Notes: generated from the sequence alone by a model not told the origin. A stretch of DNA of 64,000 bases from Lewinellaceae bacterium (GCA_020636435.1 JACJXX010000001.1:4357001-4421000); one strand, 5' to 3'; counted from the first letter of the stretch, positions 14,427-24,563 are shown. Translations and numbers: made by a program.

Positions 14427-16690
14427 AATACTGCTTCTGTTAATTGAAACTGCATGGCTGAACAGGGGCATTCCCGGACGCAGATACCGCATCCTTTGCA
14501 GTAGTCATAGTCGATGCGCAAGCGGCCTTCTTCATCGATGTGGATGGCGGCATCGGGGCAGTAATTGTAGCAGTTGCCGCAACTGAAGCACTCGCCGCAG
14601 TGGAGGCAGCGGGCTGTTTCGGCAACCACTTCCTCTTCATCCATGCCCCTGGCCACCTCGCTGAAGTCGCCGGCAAGGGTTTTGGGATGGTGAAGTTTGT
14701 TGTAATGCCTCGCCATGGGCAGATAGTAGGCATAGTTGATGTCCTTGGGCAGGACGATCTCCGGCAGGGTTTCTTCCTCGTGGTAAGGCGCTCCCCTCAG
14801 GTAGGCATGCACTTCTTCGGCTACTTTGTTGCCGCTTCCAATGGCTTCGGCTACGGTGCCGCCCCAGGCCATATCGCCGGCGCAGAAAACCGAGGTGCCG
14901 CTTTCCAGCTCGAGGTATCCCTGTTTGGGTTCTGCCGGTTGCGGCCCCAAAGCGAAGAGGTCGGCCCGTTGCCCGATGGCCTTAATCACGCGGTCGGCCA
15001 GGATGGTCCGCTCCGAACCAGGGACCGGTATGGGGCGCCGCCGGCCGGATTCGTCGGGCTCGCCCATTTCCATCCTGGTAAGCGTGAGGGCTACTTTAGA
15101 CGGCCCTGCCGGAGCAAGGGCTATCGGAGCCGAAAGGAACTCGAAATGAACGCCTTCCAGCAACGCCTCTTTCACTTCCTGGGGGATGGCCGGCATCTCT
15201 CTGATGGTCCGCCGGTAGTAAACAGTGGGTTTTGCGCCCAGCCGGAGTACGGTTCGGGCAACGTCGATCGCCGTGTTCCCGCCGCCGATGATGGCCACCT
15301 CCTGGCCCTGGCGCAGGCCGTCGGCATCGTGGTCGAGCTTGAATTCACGCAGGAAGTTGATGCCATCCCGGGCAAACTCCTCGCCTTCGATGCGCAGCGG
15401 GCTGCCGATGTGGGAGCCGGTGGCCGTTATGACGGCATCGAACCGGCTGGCCAGTTCTTCAACGGCCACTTTTTTGTTGAGCTTTATTTTCACTCCTTTT
15501 TGCTCGATCCGCCGGATTTCCCGGGCCAATATTTCATCCGGCAGGCGGAACCTCGGGATGCCGGTGCGCATCATGCCGCCGGCATAGGAAAGCGCTTCAA
15601 AAACGGTGGTGGCGTAGCCCTTCTCGCAGAGCCTCAGGGCAGCCGTCAGGCCAGCCGGGCCGGAACCGATAACGGCGATGCGCTCTTTGTGGCGCACCGC
15701 TGCCGGCTCTACCCGGGCTTTGGATGCCTGGTCGCCCAGAAACCGCTCGATAGCTCCGATGTTGACGCCCCGGTCTAGCTCGTTGCGGTTGCAGTTCTGC
15801 TCGCAGAAATTGGGGCACACCCGGCCGCAGATAGAGGGGAAAGGGTTAAACTGGTTGATCAGCTCGAAGGCTTCCTCGTACCGCTTTTCAGAGGTGAGCC
15901 TGACGAAGCCCCGCACGTCGGTGCCTGCCGGGCAGTTCGAGTTGCAGGGCGCCGGCCGATCCCCGTAAGACGGCGTAACCAGCCGCCAGTTTCCCGTTTT
16001 GTTCTTCGACGAGGGCTCCGCCCAGGAGGGCGTTTCCAGGCCGGCAATTTCGGGCGGGATGTCAAATTTCAAATCCGCCACTTTTTTGCTGGCCCTCTGC
16101 GGCAGAGCGTGCAACGATTCTATCAGGAACTGGTTGCGGCCGTTGGCGCCATTGACCGACCGCAGCGCTTTGGCGGCAGCCTCCATATTGGCCTCGGGTT
16201 TGGCGGGTACGTTTTCCCGGATAGCTTCCTGGATGACATCCAGGCTCACTTCAAATATCCGCGCCAGAGCGCCGATCATGGCAGCGTTGACGATAGGCAG
16301 GGATTTGCTGCCCAAACCCAAATCCAGAGAGATGCGGGTGGCCGGCACGGTATAAGCCGTGCGGCCCGGTTCGGCAAAATCCGCCGCCGGCCGTTCGGTG
16401 TTGACGAGGACGGCGCCTTCTTCCTTCAGCCCGTCGAAGACGGGAACCTGTTCCAGCAAACTTTCATCGAAGACGACAACAAGGTGGGGATGGTAGATAT
16501 TGCTTCGGTTGAGAATCTCTTTTTTGGCTACCCGGAGGAAGGCTTGTATGGGCGCCCCGGTTCGCTCAACGCCGAAGGCGGGGAAAGCCTGGACCTGGAA
16601 ATTGCCAAGCTTGCTGAATATTTTGGCCAGTATCTCGAAGGCGGTCACCATTCCTTGCCCGCCTCTGGCATGGCCGCGAATTTCTAACAT
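14423..16690 (-). CDS. Fusion: oxidoreductase gamma subunit + GltD-like NAD(P)H dehydrogenase + 2[4Fe-4S] ferredoxin
   Basis: A 755-residue three-part protein. Residues 1-185 are the gamma subunit (IRGHARGGQGMVTAFEILA, FPAFGVERTGAPIQAF). Residues 245-340 form an Fe-S domain with Cys-rich PAPCNSNCPAGTDVRGF and ICGRVCPNFCEQNCNR. Residues 340-640 are a glutamate-synthase-small-subunit-like flavoprotein with GSGPAGL for FAD and GGGNTAID for NAD(P). The C-terminus (about 688-750) has CLHCGECFSCGNCYNYCPDA and CKGCGICVRECP, the delta-type ferredoxin. This wires the 2-oxoacid enzyme directly to a pyridine-nucleotide module. It is the first gene of the operon, ATGA-overlapping the alpha gene. Confidence 0.92.
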   Translation of the reverse strand: MLEIRGHARGGQGMVTAFEILAKIFSKLGNFQVQAFPAFGVERTGAPIQAFLRVAKKEILNRSNIYHPHLVVVFDESLLEQVPVFDGLKEEGAVLVNTERPAADFAEPGRTAYTVPATRISLDLGLGSKSLPIVNAAMIGALARIFEVSLDVIQEAIRENVPAKPEANMEAAAKALRSVNGANGRNQFLIESLHALPQRASKKVADLKFDIPPEIAGLETPSWAEPSSKNKTGNWRLVTPSYGDRPAPCNSNCPAGTDVRGFVRLTSEKRYEEAFELINQFNPFPSICGRVCPNFCEQNCNRNELDRGVNIGAIERFLGDQASKARVEPAAVRHKERIAVIGSGPAGLTAALRLCEKGYATTVFEALSYAGGMMRTGIPRFRLPDEILAREIRRIEQKGVKIKLNKKVAVEELASRFDAVITATGSHIGSPLRIEGEEFARDGINFLREFKLDHDADGLRQGQEVAIIGGGNTAIDVARTVLRLGAKPTVYYRRTIREMPAIPQEVKEALLEGVHFEFLSAPIALAPAGPSKVALTLTRMEMGEPDESGRRRPIPVPGSERTILADRVIKAIGQRADLFALGPQPAEPKQGYLELESGTSVFCAGDMAWGGTVAEAIGSGNKVAEEVHAYLRGAPYHEEETLPEIVLPKDINYAYYLPMARHYNKLHHPKTLAGDFSEVARGMDEEEVVAETARCLHCGECFSCGNCYNYCPDAAIHIDEEGRLRIDYDYCKGCGICVRECPCSAMQFQLTEAVL

Positions 16691-16719
16691 AGGTTAGGGT
16701 TTTTGATTCGCGAATTTTA

Positions 16720-16785
16720 GCATGGACGGTTGTTTTTCCGCTTCCCCGGCTGTTACACAAGAGACGGAAAAACAACCGTCCACGC
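16720..16785. other. Inverted repeat upstream of the oxidoreductase operon
   Basis: GCATGGACGGTTGTTTTTCCG and its complement CGGAAAAACAACCGTCCACGC are separated by about 24 bases, starting 30 bases upstream of the fusion gene start. Position suggests a leader structure, or a terminator for transcripts arriving from the left. Confidence 0.55.
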
Positions 16786-16888
16786 TTTTCAAAGAGCATT
16801 GGGCCTTCTGGCCCTTGGGCGTTCTAATATTAGAAGATTTCTGAGTGCTTTGGAATGACAATTGTTTGTAGTGGCTTTGATCTTTGTC

Positions 16889-16945
16889 ATCCCGAAAGCC
16901 GAAGAGGCGGCCTGAAAATCAGGCCGCCTCTTCGGCTTTCGGGAT
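16889..16945 (-). terminator. Terminator after the MAM/SprB pseudogene
   Basis: A perfect 26-bp stem (ATCCCGAAAGCCGAAGAGGC and six more) with a 5-base AT loop. It lies 12 bases beyond the stop of the minus-strand gene and separates it from the oxidoreductase operon. Confidence 0.8.
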
Positions 16946-16957
16946 GTATCACAAGCG

Positions 16958-19221
16958 CTATCGCTGTATCAGCAAGCGTTCGACAATCCGGTTCGTTCTC
17001 GTTTGTACGCTCAGAAAATACACGCCCGGGTTCAGTTCAGCCACCGGGAGGAGAACCTCGTTTCTACCCACCCTCAGGTTCACTGCCCCTAGGGGACGAA
17101 CGTGACCCAACTGGCCGGTAAGGAATAGCTCGGCATCTTGTTCCAACGAGCTTTCAATGGAGGTCGTCAGCCGGTCGTTAGCGGGGTTAGGGCGCAAACT
17201 CACCTTCATCTCCGCCGGTGCCGCTGCAATCTGGGCAGGAGGCAGCCCCGCAGCGTCGAAAAGCCCGATGTTGTCAATGGCCATATCGCTTCTCACCCCA
17301 CCGATCGTGCCGGTGAAGCGCAGGCGGATGGTTTGGTTGGCGTAACTTTGCAGGCTGATGTAGGCGTTTTGCCAGGTTCTGTTCTGGGAACCGGACCTCG
17401 ACCAGATGGTAGCCCATCTGTTTCCTTCATCCATGCTGGCCTGTAGCGTGAGCGTCCCCATCTGGTTGCCGTACATGTGGTAGTCGAAAACGAGAGTGGG
17501 CAGGGCTGCTGAAGAAAGATTGAAGCAGGGCCCTTCCAGGAATGCGCTTCTGTTGTTGTTGGAAGTAGATTCGGTGTAGGCATAATAAATACCGTCGGAG
17601 GCGCCGGAGGGGCCAGTATTGTTGGAGTTGGTGCCTCCTGAATTGCGGCTCCAGTCGAAGTCGTCACTGGCGCTTTGCCCCCAGAGGCCGAAGCCATTTT
17701 CGAAGCTCTCCCTGTAAGGCAGCGTGGCCATAGGCTCGCAAGCGGAAGGCATTGTGATGGTGGCGTTGCCCGTCTTAGTGCAGCCATTGGCGTCGGTCAC
17801 GGTTACCGCATACATGCCCTCTGAAAGCCCGCTGAGGTCCTGGCTGCCGGCCCCGTTCGACCAGCTGTAGGCATAACCCGGAGAGCCGCCGGAAACGGTG
17901 AGGTTGATGGCGCCGTCATTCGCATTGGGAGCCGATTCATCCGTAACGGCAAAGGAAAGGGCCATCTCACCGGGTTGGGCAACTATGGCGGTAGCCCTGG
18001 CGGAACAGCCATTGGTTCCAGTAACCGTCACTTCGTAACTGCCGGCCGGGAGCCCCGCCACCGTTCGGGTGGCTGCGCCATTGGGCCAGGCGTAGGCATA
18101 AGGGCCAACGCCCAAACTTGCATTCACGGTAGCCGTTCCATCCGAACCTCCGTAACAATGAGCCGGGGTAGAGGAGACGGCCAGTTGGGGGGCGTTGCAG
18201 GGCATGGGGTCGCCGTCTATGGTGATGGCATCAATGGCCATGTCTCCTCTCTGGCCACCAGTCGCTGTACCGACAAAGCGCACCATGGTATAATGGGAAC
18301 TATATCCGGAGAGCGACACCATGGCCGGATACCAGCTTTCTCCCTGGTTTCCAAAGCGCATCCACAAGGTCGTCCAGTTGCTGCCGTTGTCGGCGCTGGC
18401 TTGCACGGAGAGCGTTCCCATATTGGAGCCGTACATGTTGTAAGAAAAAGTGAGGCTGGGATCCATCAGGTTGCTAATATCCAGGCAGGGGCTTTTCAGG
18501 ATAGCCGATCCGCCGGTTTGTTCGGAAGATTCGATGTAGAAATAATATTGGCCATCGGCAGCCTGGCTGGGGCCGGTTCGCTTGGTCGGCGTGGGGCCAG
18601 TCCCACGCGTCCAATTAAAGGCATCATTCGTGCTCTGCTTCCATTGGCCGGGCCCATTCTCAAAACTCTCGACGTAGGGGAAGGCGCTGATTAGCGCTTC
18701 GCACCCATCGGAAGCAACCGTAGCGGAGGCCGTTTTGGCGCAGCCGTTGTCATCGGTGACGGTGACGGTATAAACACCGCCAATCAGGCTATAAAGATCC
18801 TGTGTCGTGGCTCCGGTAGACCACCGGTAGCTGTAGGGCGGAGTGCCTCCGTTGGGCGTCAGGTTGATCGCCCCGTTGCCGGCGCCGGGGGCGGCCTCTG
18901 GGCTTACGGTGGTGGAAAGGAGGAGGTATGTAGGCTGAGAAAACTGTGCTCGCCGTCGGGCACCTGCAAGGTAATGGCGGCGGCATTGGCCCGATAGGCA
19001 TGCTTCAGGCCTTCTGCATCGAGTTGCAAAAGGTGCCCTTTGGAAACCGAAGCCCGCATAGCGGCGCCTACTTCCCCTTTCCATTTAAAGATCGGAGTAG
19101 CTTTCATGGCCTTGCCGGCCAGCTTGTGGAACAGAACCTCTCGTTGTAGTGGAGAATGTTGTTGTGCATGGCTGCCAATAGAAAAGACAGCCAGAAGAAG
19201 CGTGATCTGGAGAAATCTCAT
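16958..19221 (-). pseudogene. Frameshifted secreted MAM/SprB-repeat protein with T9SS sorting domain
   Basis: Frame 1 starts at 19221 with signal peptide MRFLQITLLLAVFSIGSHAQ and an N-terminal region (LLQLDAEGLKHAYRA, ITLQVPDGEHSFL) resembling the pro-region of Bacteroidota reprolysin-type metalloproteases. Around 18931-18950 the frame breaks. The second frame runs to 16958 with three SprB-type repeats (TPPYSYRWSTGATTQDL, GVYTVTVTDDNGC), two MAM-like domains (FPYVESFENG, LPYRESFENG) and a C-terminal T9SS type A sorting domain (LRPNPANDRL, GVYFLSVQT). No HExxH catalytic domain exists between the halves. I infer an internal deletion that also shifted the frame. Confidence 0.8.
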
Positions 19222-19726
19222 TTTTGGGATGTTTATGATTCGATAATTGCTATTTACAGCCTGTAGCTACGCTCATGGCATTACCTGGCCCTCCGTGTCG
19301 AAAGAACCGACTTTCATCACGTTGCCCACCTGCTCGCAGGTGAAGTGGCATAACCAATGAAAACCACCCGTTGCGCAACGCAACGAGCCCTTTAAACCTG
19401 GAAGGAAATAATGGTGTAAAATTTTTAGGCCGCAATGAGATTGAAAGTAACCCGATAAAAGGGCGGAAGCATGATTTGTTGGTGTTGACAGAATTTTGGA
19501 AGAATGGAGTTTAGCTGGGAGAACAGGCTGCAAATATATAAAATTGTCGTATTGAAATAATTTTTCTAATAAGTTTTTTTCAATGAATTTTTTCTCCTAT
19601 GCTTTCCTAAGCAAGCCGGGAGGCGTTTCCAAGGGGAATATTGTAAAAACGGAAAGCACAATAGCAAAACTTCCAAAGCTGCGCTCAGGGTCGTATCTTC
19701 GCGGCAAATTAACCGGAATTCCGATG
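19222..19726. other. Intergenic region upstream of dapD
   Basis: About 500 bases with no convincing gene. The first half is GC-rich with short palindromes (CCTGCTCGCAGG, GTTGCGCAACGCAAC). The second half is AT-rich (ATAAAATTGTCGTATTGAAATAATTTTTC) and probably holds the dapD promoter. The open frame from 19583 that leads into dapD has no protein-like start of its own. Confidence 0.5.
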
Positions 19727-20542
19727 ATGAACCTCCAACTGATTATAGAAGAAGCCTGGGAAGACCGCAGCAAGCTGACCAGCAAACCCGTCCAGGAAGC
19801 CGTCCATCACGTGATGGAACTGCTCGACCAGGGAAAACTTCGCGTAGCGGAGCCTACCGAAGAGGGCGACTGGAAAGTCAACGAGTGGGTCAAGAAAGCC
19901 GTGGTGCTCTACTTCCCGCTACAGCAAATGAAAACCATTGAAGTGGGCCCTTTTGAGTTTCACGATAAAATACCGTTGAAGAAAGGCTACGCCGAACTGG
20001 GCGTCCGCGTGGTGCCCCACGCCATTGCCCGTTTTGGCGCTTACCTGGAAAAGGGCGTCATCATGATGCCCAGCTACGTCAACCTGGGCGCCTGGGTGGG
20101 CAGCGGCACCATGGTCGATACGTGGGCGACCGTCGGCTCGTGCGCTCAGATCGGCCGCAACGTGCACCTCAGCGGCGGGGTGGGCATCGGCGGGGTATTG
20201 GAGCCGCCTCAGGCCGCCCCTACCATCATCGAAGACGATTGCTTCATCGGCTCCCGCTGTATTGTCGTCGAGGGCGTCCGGGTGGAGAAAGAGGCCGTGC
20301 TGGGCGCCAACGTCGTGCTTACCCAGTCTACCCGCATCATCGATGTGACCGGGCCGAAGCCCGTTACGCACAGAGGCCGGGTGCCGGCGCGCTCGGTAGT
20401 CATCCCCGGCACCTGCCCCAAGCAGTTTCCTGCCGGAACCTACCAGGTGGCCTGCGCGTTGATCATCGGGCAGCGCCAGGCGAGCACCAACAAAAAGGTA
20501 TCGCTGAATGAGGCGTTGAGGGAATATAGTGTGGCGGTGTAA
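19727..20542 (+). CDS. dapD: 2,3,4,5-tetrahydropyridine-2,6-dicarboxylate N-succinyltransferase
   Basis: A 271-residue left-handed beta-helix acyltransferase of the succinylase branch of lysine/diaminopimelate synthesis. Hexapeptide repeats run from about residue 100 to 225. Conserved segments are MMPSYVNLGAWVGSGTMVDT, SCAQIGRNVHLSGGVGIGGV, LEPPQAAPTIIEDDCFIGSR and the C-terminal ALIIGQRQASTNKKVSLNEALR. Length matches the family (about 270-275). Two adjacent ATGs (19724, 19727) are possible starts. The preceding 45 codons of open frame are AT-rich and not conserved-looking. Confidence 0.95.
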   Translation: MNLQLIIEEAWEDRSKLTSKPVQEAVHHVMELLDQGKLRVAEPTEEGDWKVNEWVKKAVVLYFPLQQMKTIEVGPFEFHDKIPLKKGYAELGVRVVPHAIARFGAYLEKGVIMMPSYVNLGAWVGSGTMVDTWATVGSCAQIGRNVHLSGGVGIGGVLEPPQAAPTIIEDDCFIGSRCIVVEGVRVEKEAVLGANVVLTQSTRIIDVTGPKPVTHRGRVPARSVVIPGTCPKQFPAGTYQVACALIIGQRQASTNKKVSLNEALREYSVAV

Positions 20543-20713
20543 GGGGCAGTTGTGTAAACGTGTAATGGTGTAAAAGAGTCCGCCGACAACCATACGCACA
20601 TTTACACATTTACACAGATTGCCAAATATGTTCCCGAACTAAAACTTTGTTTCTTAAGCAAATTTTTACAAGCATGTAGTACATAGGCACAATAGCAGCA
20701 ACCTGCCCCTCAG

Positions 20714-22834
20714 TTAAGAATAAAACCCCTCCCCCTTCTCCGCCATCCGCTCCAGCATAGCTGCCGGCGCAAAACGCGGCCCGTATTTGCCCTGGAGTTC
20801 CCGCATGGTGTTTACTATATGCTTCATTCCCCAAGTATCCATCGCCCGGAAGGGGCCGCCGGCGAAGGGCGGGAAACCGATGCCGAAAACGGCGCCCAGG
20901 TCGCCATCTCCGGGGGTGGCGATGATGCCCTCTTCCAGGCAGAGCACGGCCTCGTTCAGCATCAGCATGAGGCCGCGGTTCTGAATCTCTTCCACAGGCA
21001 GCGTTTTCTTTCCATCGCCCTGAAAGAATTGATAGGCCGTAGGATCGATGCCCTGCCGCCGGCCTTTATCGTTGTAGTTGTAGAACCCCTTCTTGTTTTT
21101 CTTGCCCAGGCGGCCGGCTTCAAACATATTGACCACCGCTTCGCAGATTTCGAAGCCGGGCCTGCCCGCCACGATTTTGCGGGAGGTGTCCGTCACATGG
21201 GCGGCAATGTCGAGGCCAACCTGGTCGAGCAGGGTGATGGGGCCGACGGGGAAGCCTTTTTTCGAGAAGGCCTGGTCGATGGCCTCCAGGGCGATGCCTT
21301 CGTCGGCCATCAGCAGGCACTCGTTGGTGTAGGGGCTGAGGATGCGGTTGACGTAAAAGCTGGGGCCGTCCTGCACGACGATGCAGGTTTTGCCCTGCCG
21401 GATGCCAAAATCGTAACAGGCGGCGATCACCCACTCTGCGGTCTTGCCGGTCTTTACGATCTCCAGAAGGGGCATTTTGGGCACGGGAGAGAAGTAGTGC
21501 ATGCCGATCACTGTTTCCGGCCGCCGGGCGTGCTGCGCCATTTCGGTGAGGGAGAGGGAAGAAGTATTGGACGCGATGACGACGCCTGGCCGGCAATGCT
21601 TTTCTACATCCTGGATGATCTGCTGCTTCAGGCTCATTTTTTCCAGCACTGCTTCGATCACGATGTCGGCCTGCTCGAAATTGTCGTAGTCCAGTTGCCC
21701 ATGCAGGTTGCCCATTTGGGCCTCGGCCTCCACCTTGGTGATCGATTTTTGTTTTACCTTCTTCTGCAGGCTTTGCCAGATTTGTTGCTGTGCCTGGCTG
21801 ACGACTTCCTGTTTGATGTCCTTCAGCAATACCTGTATGCCTTTTGTGACGCTCACTTCGGCAATGCCGGCACCCATAAACCCGGCGCCGATCATGCCCA
21901 GCGTTTCCAGTTGTTTGGGGTCCTCGCTGTAGGGGTTTTTCTTATTGTCGGCCATGGCGAAGAACAGCGCGCGCAGGGCGGCGCTCTCTGGGGTGAGCAT
22001 GAGTTTTTCGAACAGTTCCAGTTCTTTCTCGTAGCCAGCCTCCATGCCCCTTTCTATACCCGTTTCCACACAGTCGATAATGGCCGGAATGGCCGGGTAG
22101 TTGCCCTGGGAGCGCTTGTAGGCCATTTTCCGGGCCTGGCCGAAAAGGATTTTCCTCCCAATGGGGTTGCCCTCCAGCAGCTTTTCGGCCAGCGATAATT
22201 TTGATGAACGATCAATCGGTTTTTTCAGCAGCCGACGGGCCATCATGACCGCCGCCTGGTGCAGCTTGCCTTCTTCGGTCAGCTCGTCCACCAGCCCTAT
22301 CTTTTTAGCGCGGTAGGCGAAGATGTTCTTCCCGGTCAGCATCATATCCAGGGCCTTCTGGATGCCGATGAGGCGGGGCAGGCGCTGGGTGCCGCCGCCG
22401 CCGGGCAAGAGCCCCAGCTTCACTTCCGGAAGGGCGAATTTGGTGCGCGGCGATTTGGAGGCGATGCGGGCATGGCAGGCCAGCGATAACTCGGTGCCCA
22501 ACCCGTAGGCAGTGCCGTGAACGGCCGATACGAATGGCTTTTTGCACCGTTCGATCCGGTCCAGCGCCCGGTGGCCCTGCTCCTGGTAGGGGCGGAAATC
22601 GCCCTCCTTTTCAATGGCGAAGGCCTTGATGTCCGCCCCGGCCATAAAGTCTGGTTTCCGGCTGATGAATACAGCCGCCTGTATTTCCGGGTCCGACTCG
22701 ATCTTGTCCATCAGGGCATCAAACAGTTCGATGACGGCAGGAGAAACCACGTTCATCTTCTCCCGCTTGTTGTCGAGCCAGATGGTGGCGATGCCGCCTT
22801 GCTTTTCTATGGTGATGAATGCTTCGAGTTGCAT
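20714..22834 (-). CDS. fadJ: Fatty-acid oxidation complex alpha subunit (enoyl-CoA hydratase / 3-hydroxyacyl-CoA dehydrogenase)
   Basis: A 706-residue bifunctional beta-oxidation enzyme. The N-terminal crotonase part (1-190) has GTAYGLGTELSLACHARIAS and FALPEVKLGLLPGGGGTQRL, with the two oxyanion/Glu regions. The dehydrogenase part begins around 310 with IGAGFMGAGIAEVSVTKGI (NAD binding), continues with ASNTSSLSLTEMA and GMHYFSPVPKMPLLEIV (catalytic His), and ends with a duplicated C-terminal domain. Start MQLEAFITI at 22834 fits the family; the upstream extension is not conserved-looking. It lies downstream of fadI and acyl-CoA dehydrogenase on the same strand. Confidence 0.93.
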   Translation of the reverse strand: MQLEAFITIEKQGGIATIWLDNKREKMNVVSPAVIELFDALMDKIESDPEIQAAVFISRKPDFMAGADIKAFAIEKEGDFRPYQEQGHRALDRIERCKKPFVSAVHGTAYGLGTELSLACHARIASKSPRTKFALPEVKLGLLPGGGGTQRLPRLIGIQKALDMMLTGKNIFAYRAKKIGLVDELTEEGKLHQAAVMMARRLLKKPIDRSSKLSLAEKLLEGNPIGRKILFGQARKMAYKRSQGNYPAIPAIIDCVETGIERGMEAGYEKELELFEKLMLTPESAALRALFFAMADNKKNPYSEDPKQLETLGMIGAGFMGAGIAEVSVTKGIQVLLKDIKQEVVSQAQQQIWQSLQKKVKQKSITKVEAEAQMGNLHGQLDYDNFEQADIVIEAVLEKMSLKQQIIQDVEKHCRPGVVIASNTSSLSLTEMAQHARRPETVIGMHYFSPVPKMPLLEIVKTGKTAEWVIAACYDFGIRQGKTCIVVQDGPSFYVNRILSPYTNECLLMADEGIALEAIDQAFSKKGFPVGPITLLDQVGLDIAAHVTDTSRKIVAGRPGFEICEAVVNMFEAGRLGKKNKKGFYNYNDKGRRQGIDPTAYQFFQGDGKKTLPVEEIQNRGLMLMLNEAVLCLEEGIIATPGDGDLGAVFGIGFPPFAGGPFRAMDTWGMKHIVNTMRELQGKYGPRFAPAAMLERMAEKGEGFYS

Positions 22835-23178
22835 TTTTTGTTTTTTAAAGTTTATCGGCTTTGATTTTTTGCCACGAAGGCACCAAGACACGAAGGCGAC
22901 ACAAAGATTGAGGCTGTTAATCCTGTAACCATCCAACCATTTTGGACTTTGGACGAACCAAGGGTGAAGTCGGAAGTGCGAAATCGGAAGTCGGAATTGG
23001 TCTCCGAATAGGCACCAAACGCCCATTTTCCGCTTTACTCCGTCAGTCGCTTCGTTCGTGTCCGACTTCTGCCTTCCGATTTACTTCGTCAGTCGCTTCG
23101 CTCGTGTCCGACTTAAAAGGGCGTTTTTTTAAAACGTCCAAAGTCCAAAACCATTTAGCCATCCAACAATCTAGCCAT
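22835..23178. other. Intergenic region with direct repeats between fadJ and fadI
   Basis: CGTCAGTCGCTTCG-TTCGTGTCCGACTT occurs twice (about 23040-23070 and 23090-23115), and the tetranucleotide-like CCATCCAACAATC/AGCCATTCAGCCATCC repeats follow at 23157-23200, running into the 3' end of fadI. Arms AAACGCCCATTTT and AAAAGGGCGTTTT can pair. No gene is seen. Confidence 0.6.
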
Positions 23179-24465
23179 TCAGCCATCCAACAATCCCTTC
23201 AACAACATCGCATGCCCGTGCGCGCCGGCAGCACAAGCCGCCAGCAACCCATATTTACCCCCTTCCTTCTGTAGCCGGTTGACCGTAGTCGTCATGATGC
23301 GGGCGCCGGTGGCGCCGAAAGGGTGGCCGATGGACAGGGAGCCGCCCCAGAGGTTGAACTTATCCATGTCTATTTCTCCCACGGCCTCATCCCTGTCCAG
23401 GTTCTGCCGGGCGAATTCATCCGAAGCCAGGGCCTTCAGGTTGGAAAGTATCTGCCCGGCAAAAGCTTCATGAAACTCGATCACATCAATGCCTTTCAGT
23501 TCGATCTTCTGCCGTTTCAGCAACTTCGACACTGCGTAGGCGGGCCCCAGCAGCAGCTCGTCCTCCAGGCGCTGGCCGGTGAAAACAAAGTCTACCACTT
23601 CTGCCTTTGGCGTAAAGCCCAGCGCTTTGGCCTTTTCCTCCGACATGATCAGGACGGCGGCCGCCCCGTCGGTCAGGAAGGAAGAATTGGCTGCCGTCAG
23701 GGTGCCGAATTTTTTGTCGAAAGCGGGCCGGAGCCTGCTCACTTTTTCTACCGTGCTATCGCCCCGCACGCCGTTGTCTCGTTGAATGGGCCGGAACTTT
23801 GGCGGCAGGCTCACCTCCACGATCTCTTCGGGCAGGTGGCCTTCTTCAAACGCTTTGGCAGCCAGCCGATGGGAGCGCACCGCAAATTCGTCCTGCTCTT
23901 CCCGGCTTACCTGGAAGCGCGCCGCCATGATGTCGCAATCTTCCCCCATCACCCGGTTGGTAGTGTATTCGGCTACCTGCGGGCGCTCCGGCACGAAGTC
24001 GGCAGGACGCAGGGAGGCGAGGAATTTCAGGTTGTCCCCCACCGTTTTGAGCCGCTGGGCATTGAACAGCTTTTTGCGCATCTTCCGCGGAAACTGTATG
24101 GGCGTATCCGAAGTATGGTCCACCCCGCCGGCGATGATGATGTCCGCCTGCCCGGCCATGATCTCCAGGCATCCGTCGGCAATGGCCCGGTTGGCGGAAA
24201 TGCAGGCCTGCGAGACGGTATGGCAAGGCGTGGTGCTCGGAATGCCGGCAGCTAACGCTGATTCCCGGGCGACATTAGGCGTTTTGATGTTCGAGATTAC
24301 ATTGCCCAATATCACCTTATCCACCAGCCCCGGATCGAGGCCGGTTTGGGTGAGCAGGCCTTTGATGGCAAAAGCGCCCAGCTGATAGGACATCAAATCC
24401 GCATAGTCTGTACCAGAACGAAGGAAAGGCGTGCGGCAACCGTCGATAAAAACTACTTTGTGCAT
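23179..24465 (-). CDS. fadI: Acetyl-CoA C-acyltransferase (3-ketoacyl-CoA thiolase)
   Basis: A 428-residue thiolase ending each beta-oxidation round by cleaving 3-ketoacyl-CoA. The nucleophilic Cys is in TVSQACISANRAIADG (about residue 90). GGVDHTSDTP, the His of EFHEAFAGQIL and the GGSLSIGHPFGATGARI box are all present, and the last active-site Cys is in AACAAGAHGHAM. The start is MHKVVFIDG at 24465; the open frame upstream runs through TTGTTCGGTTGTTC-type repeats. Length matches FadI-type rather than short thiolases. It pairs with fadJ downstream. Confidence 0.92.
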   Translation of the reverse strand: MHKVVFIDGCRTPFLRSGTDYADLMSYQLGAFAIKGLLTQTGLDPGLVDKVILGNVISNIKTPNVARESALAAGIPSTTPCHTVSQACISANRAIADGCLEIMAGQADIIIAGGVDHTSDTPIQFPRKMRKKLFNAQRLKTVGDNLKFLASLRPADFVPERPQVAEYTTNRVMGEDCDIMAARFQVSREEQDEFAVRSHRLAAKAFEEGHLPEEIVEVSLPPKFRPIQRDNGVRGDSTVEKVSRLRPAFDKKFGTLTAANSSFLTDGAAAVLIMSEEKAKALGFTPKAEVVDFVFTGQRLEDELLLGPAYAVSKLLKRQKIELKGIDVIEFHEAFAGQILSNLKALASDEFARQNLDRDEAVGEIDMDKFNLWGGSLSIGHPFGATGARIMTTTVNRLQKEGGKYGLLAACAAGAHGHAMLLKGLLDG

Positions 24466-24526
24466 GGTTGTTCGGTTGTTCAATTGTTTGATTGTTCGGA
24501 GTTTGCGGTTCGGGGCATTACCTGGC

Positions 24527-24563
24527 AGCAATTCCCGCTTTGGGGAAATAACCCGGGAATTGC
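24527..24563. other. Hairpin between acyl-CoA dehydrogenase and fadI
   Basis: GCAATTCCCG and CGGGAATTGC form a 10-bp stem in the 168-base gap. It may separate or attenuate transcription from the upstream dehydrogenase into fadI. Confidence 0.45.

Noticed and set aside
16720..16785. Riboswitch upstream of the oxidoreductase operon
   Set aside because: Only a simple inverted repeat is visible; no conserved riboswitch core can be recognised.
20819..22198. Plus-strand open frame of 459 codons
   Set aside because: Antisense shadow of fadJ, with no domain pattern.
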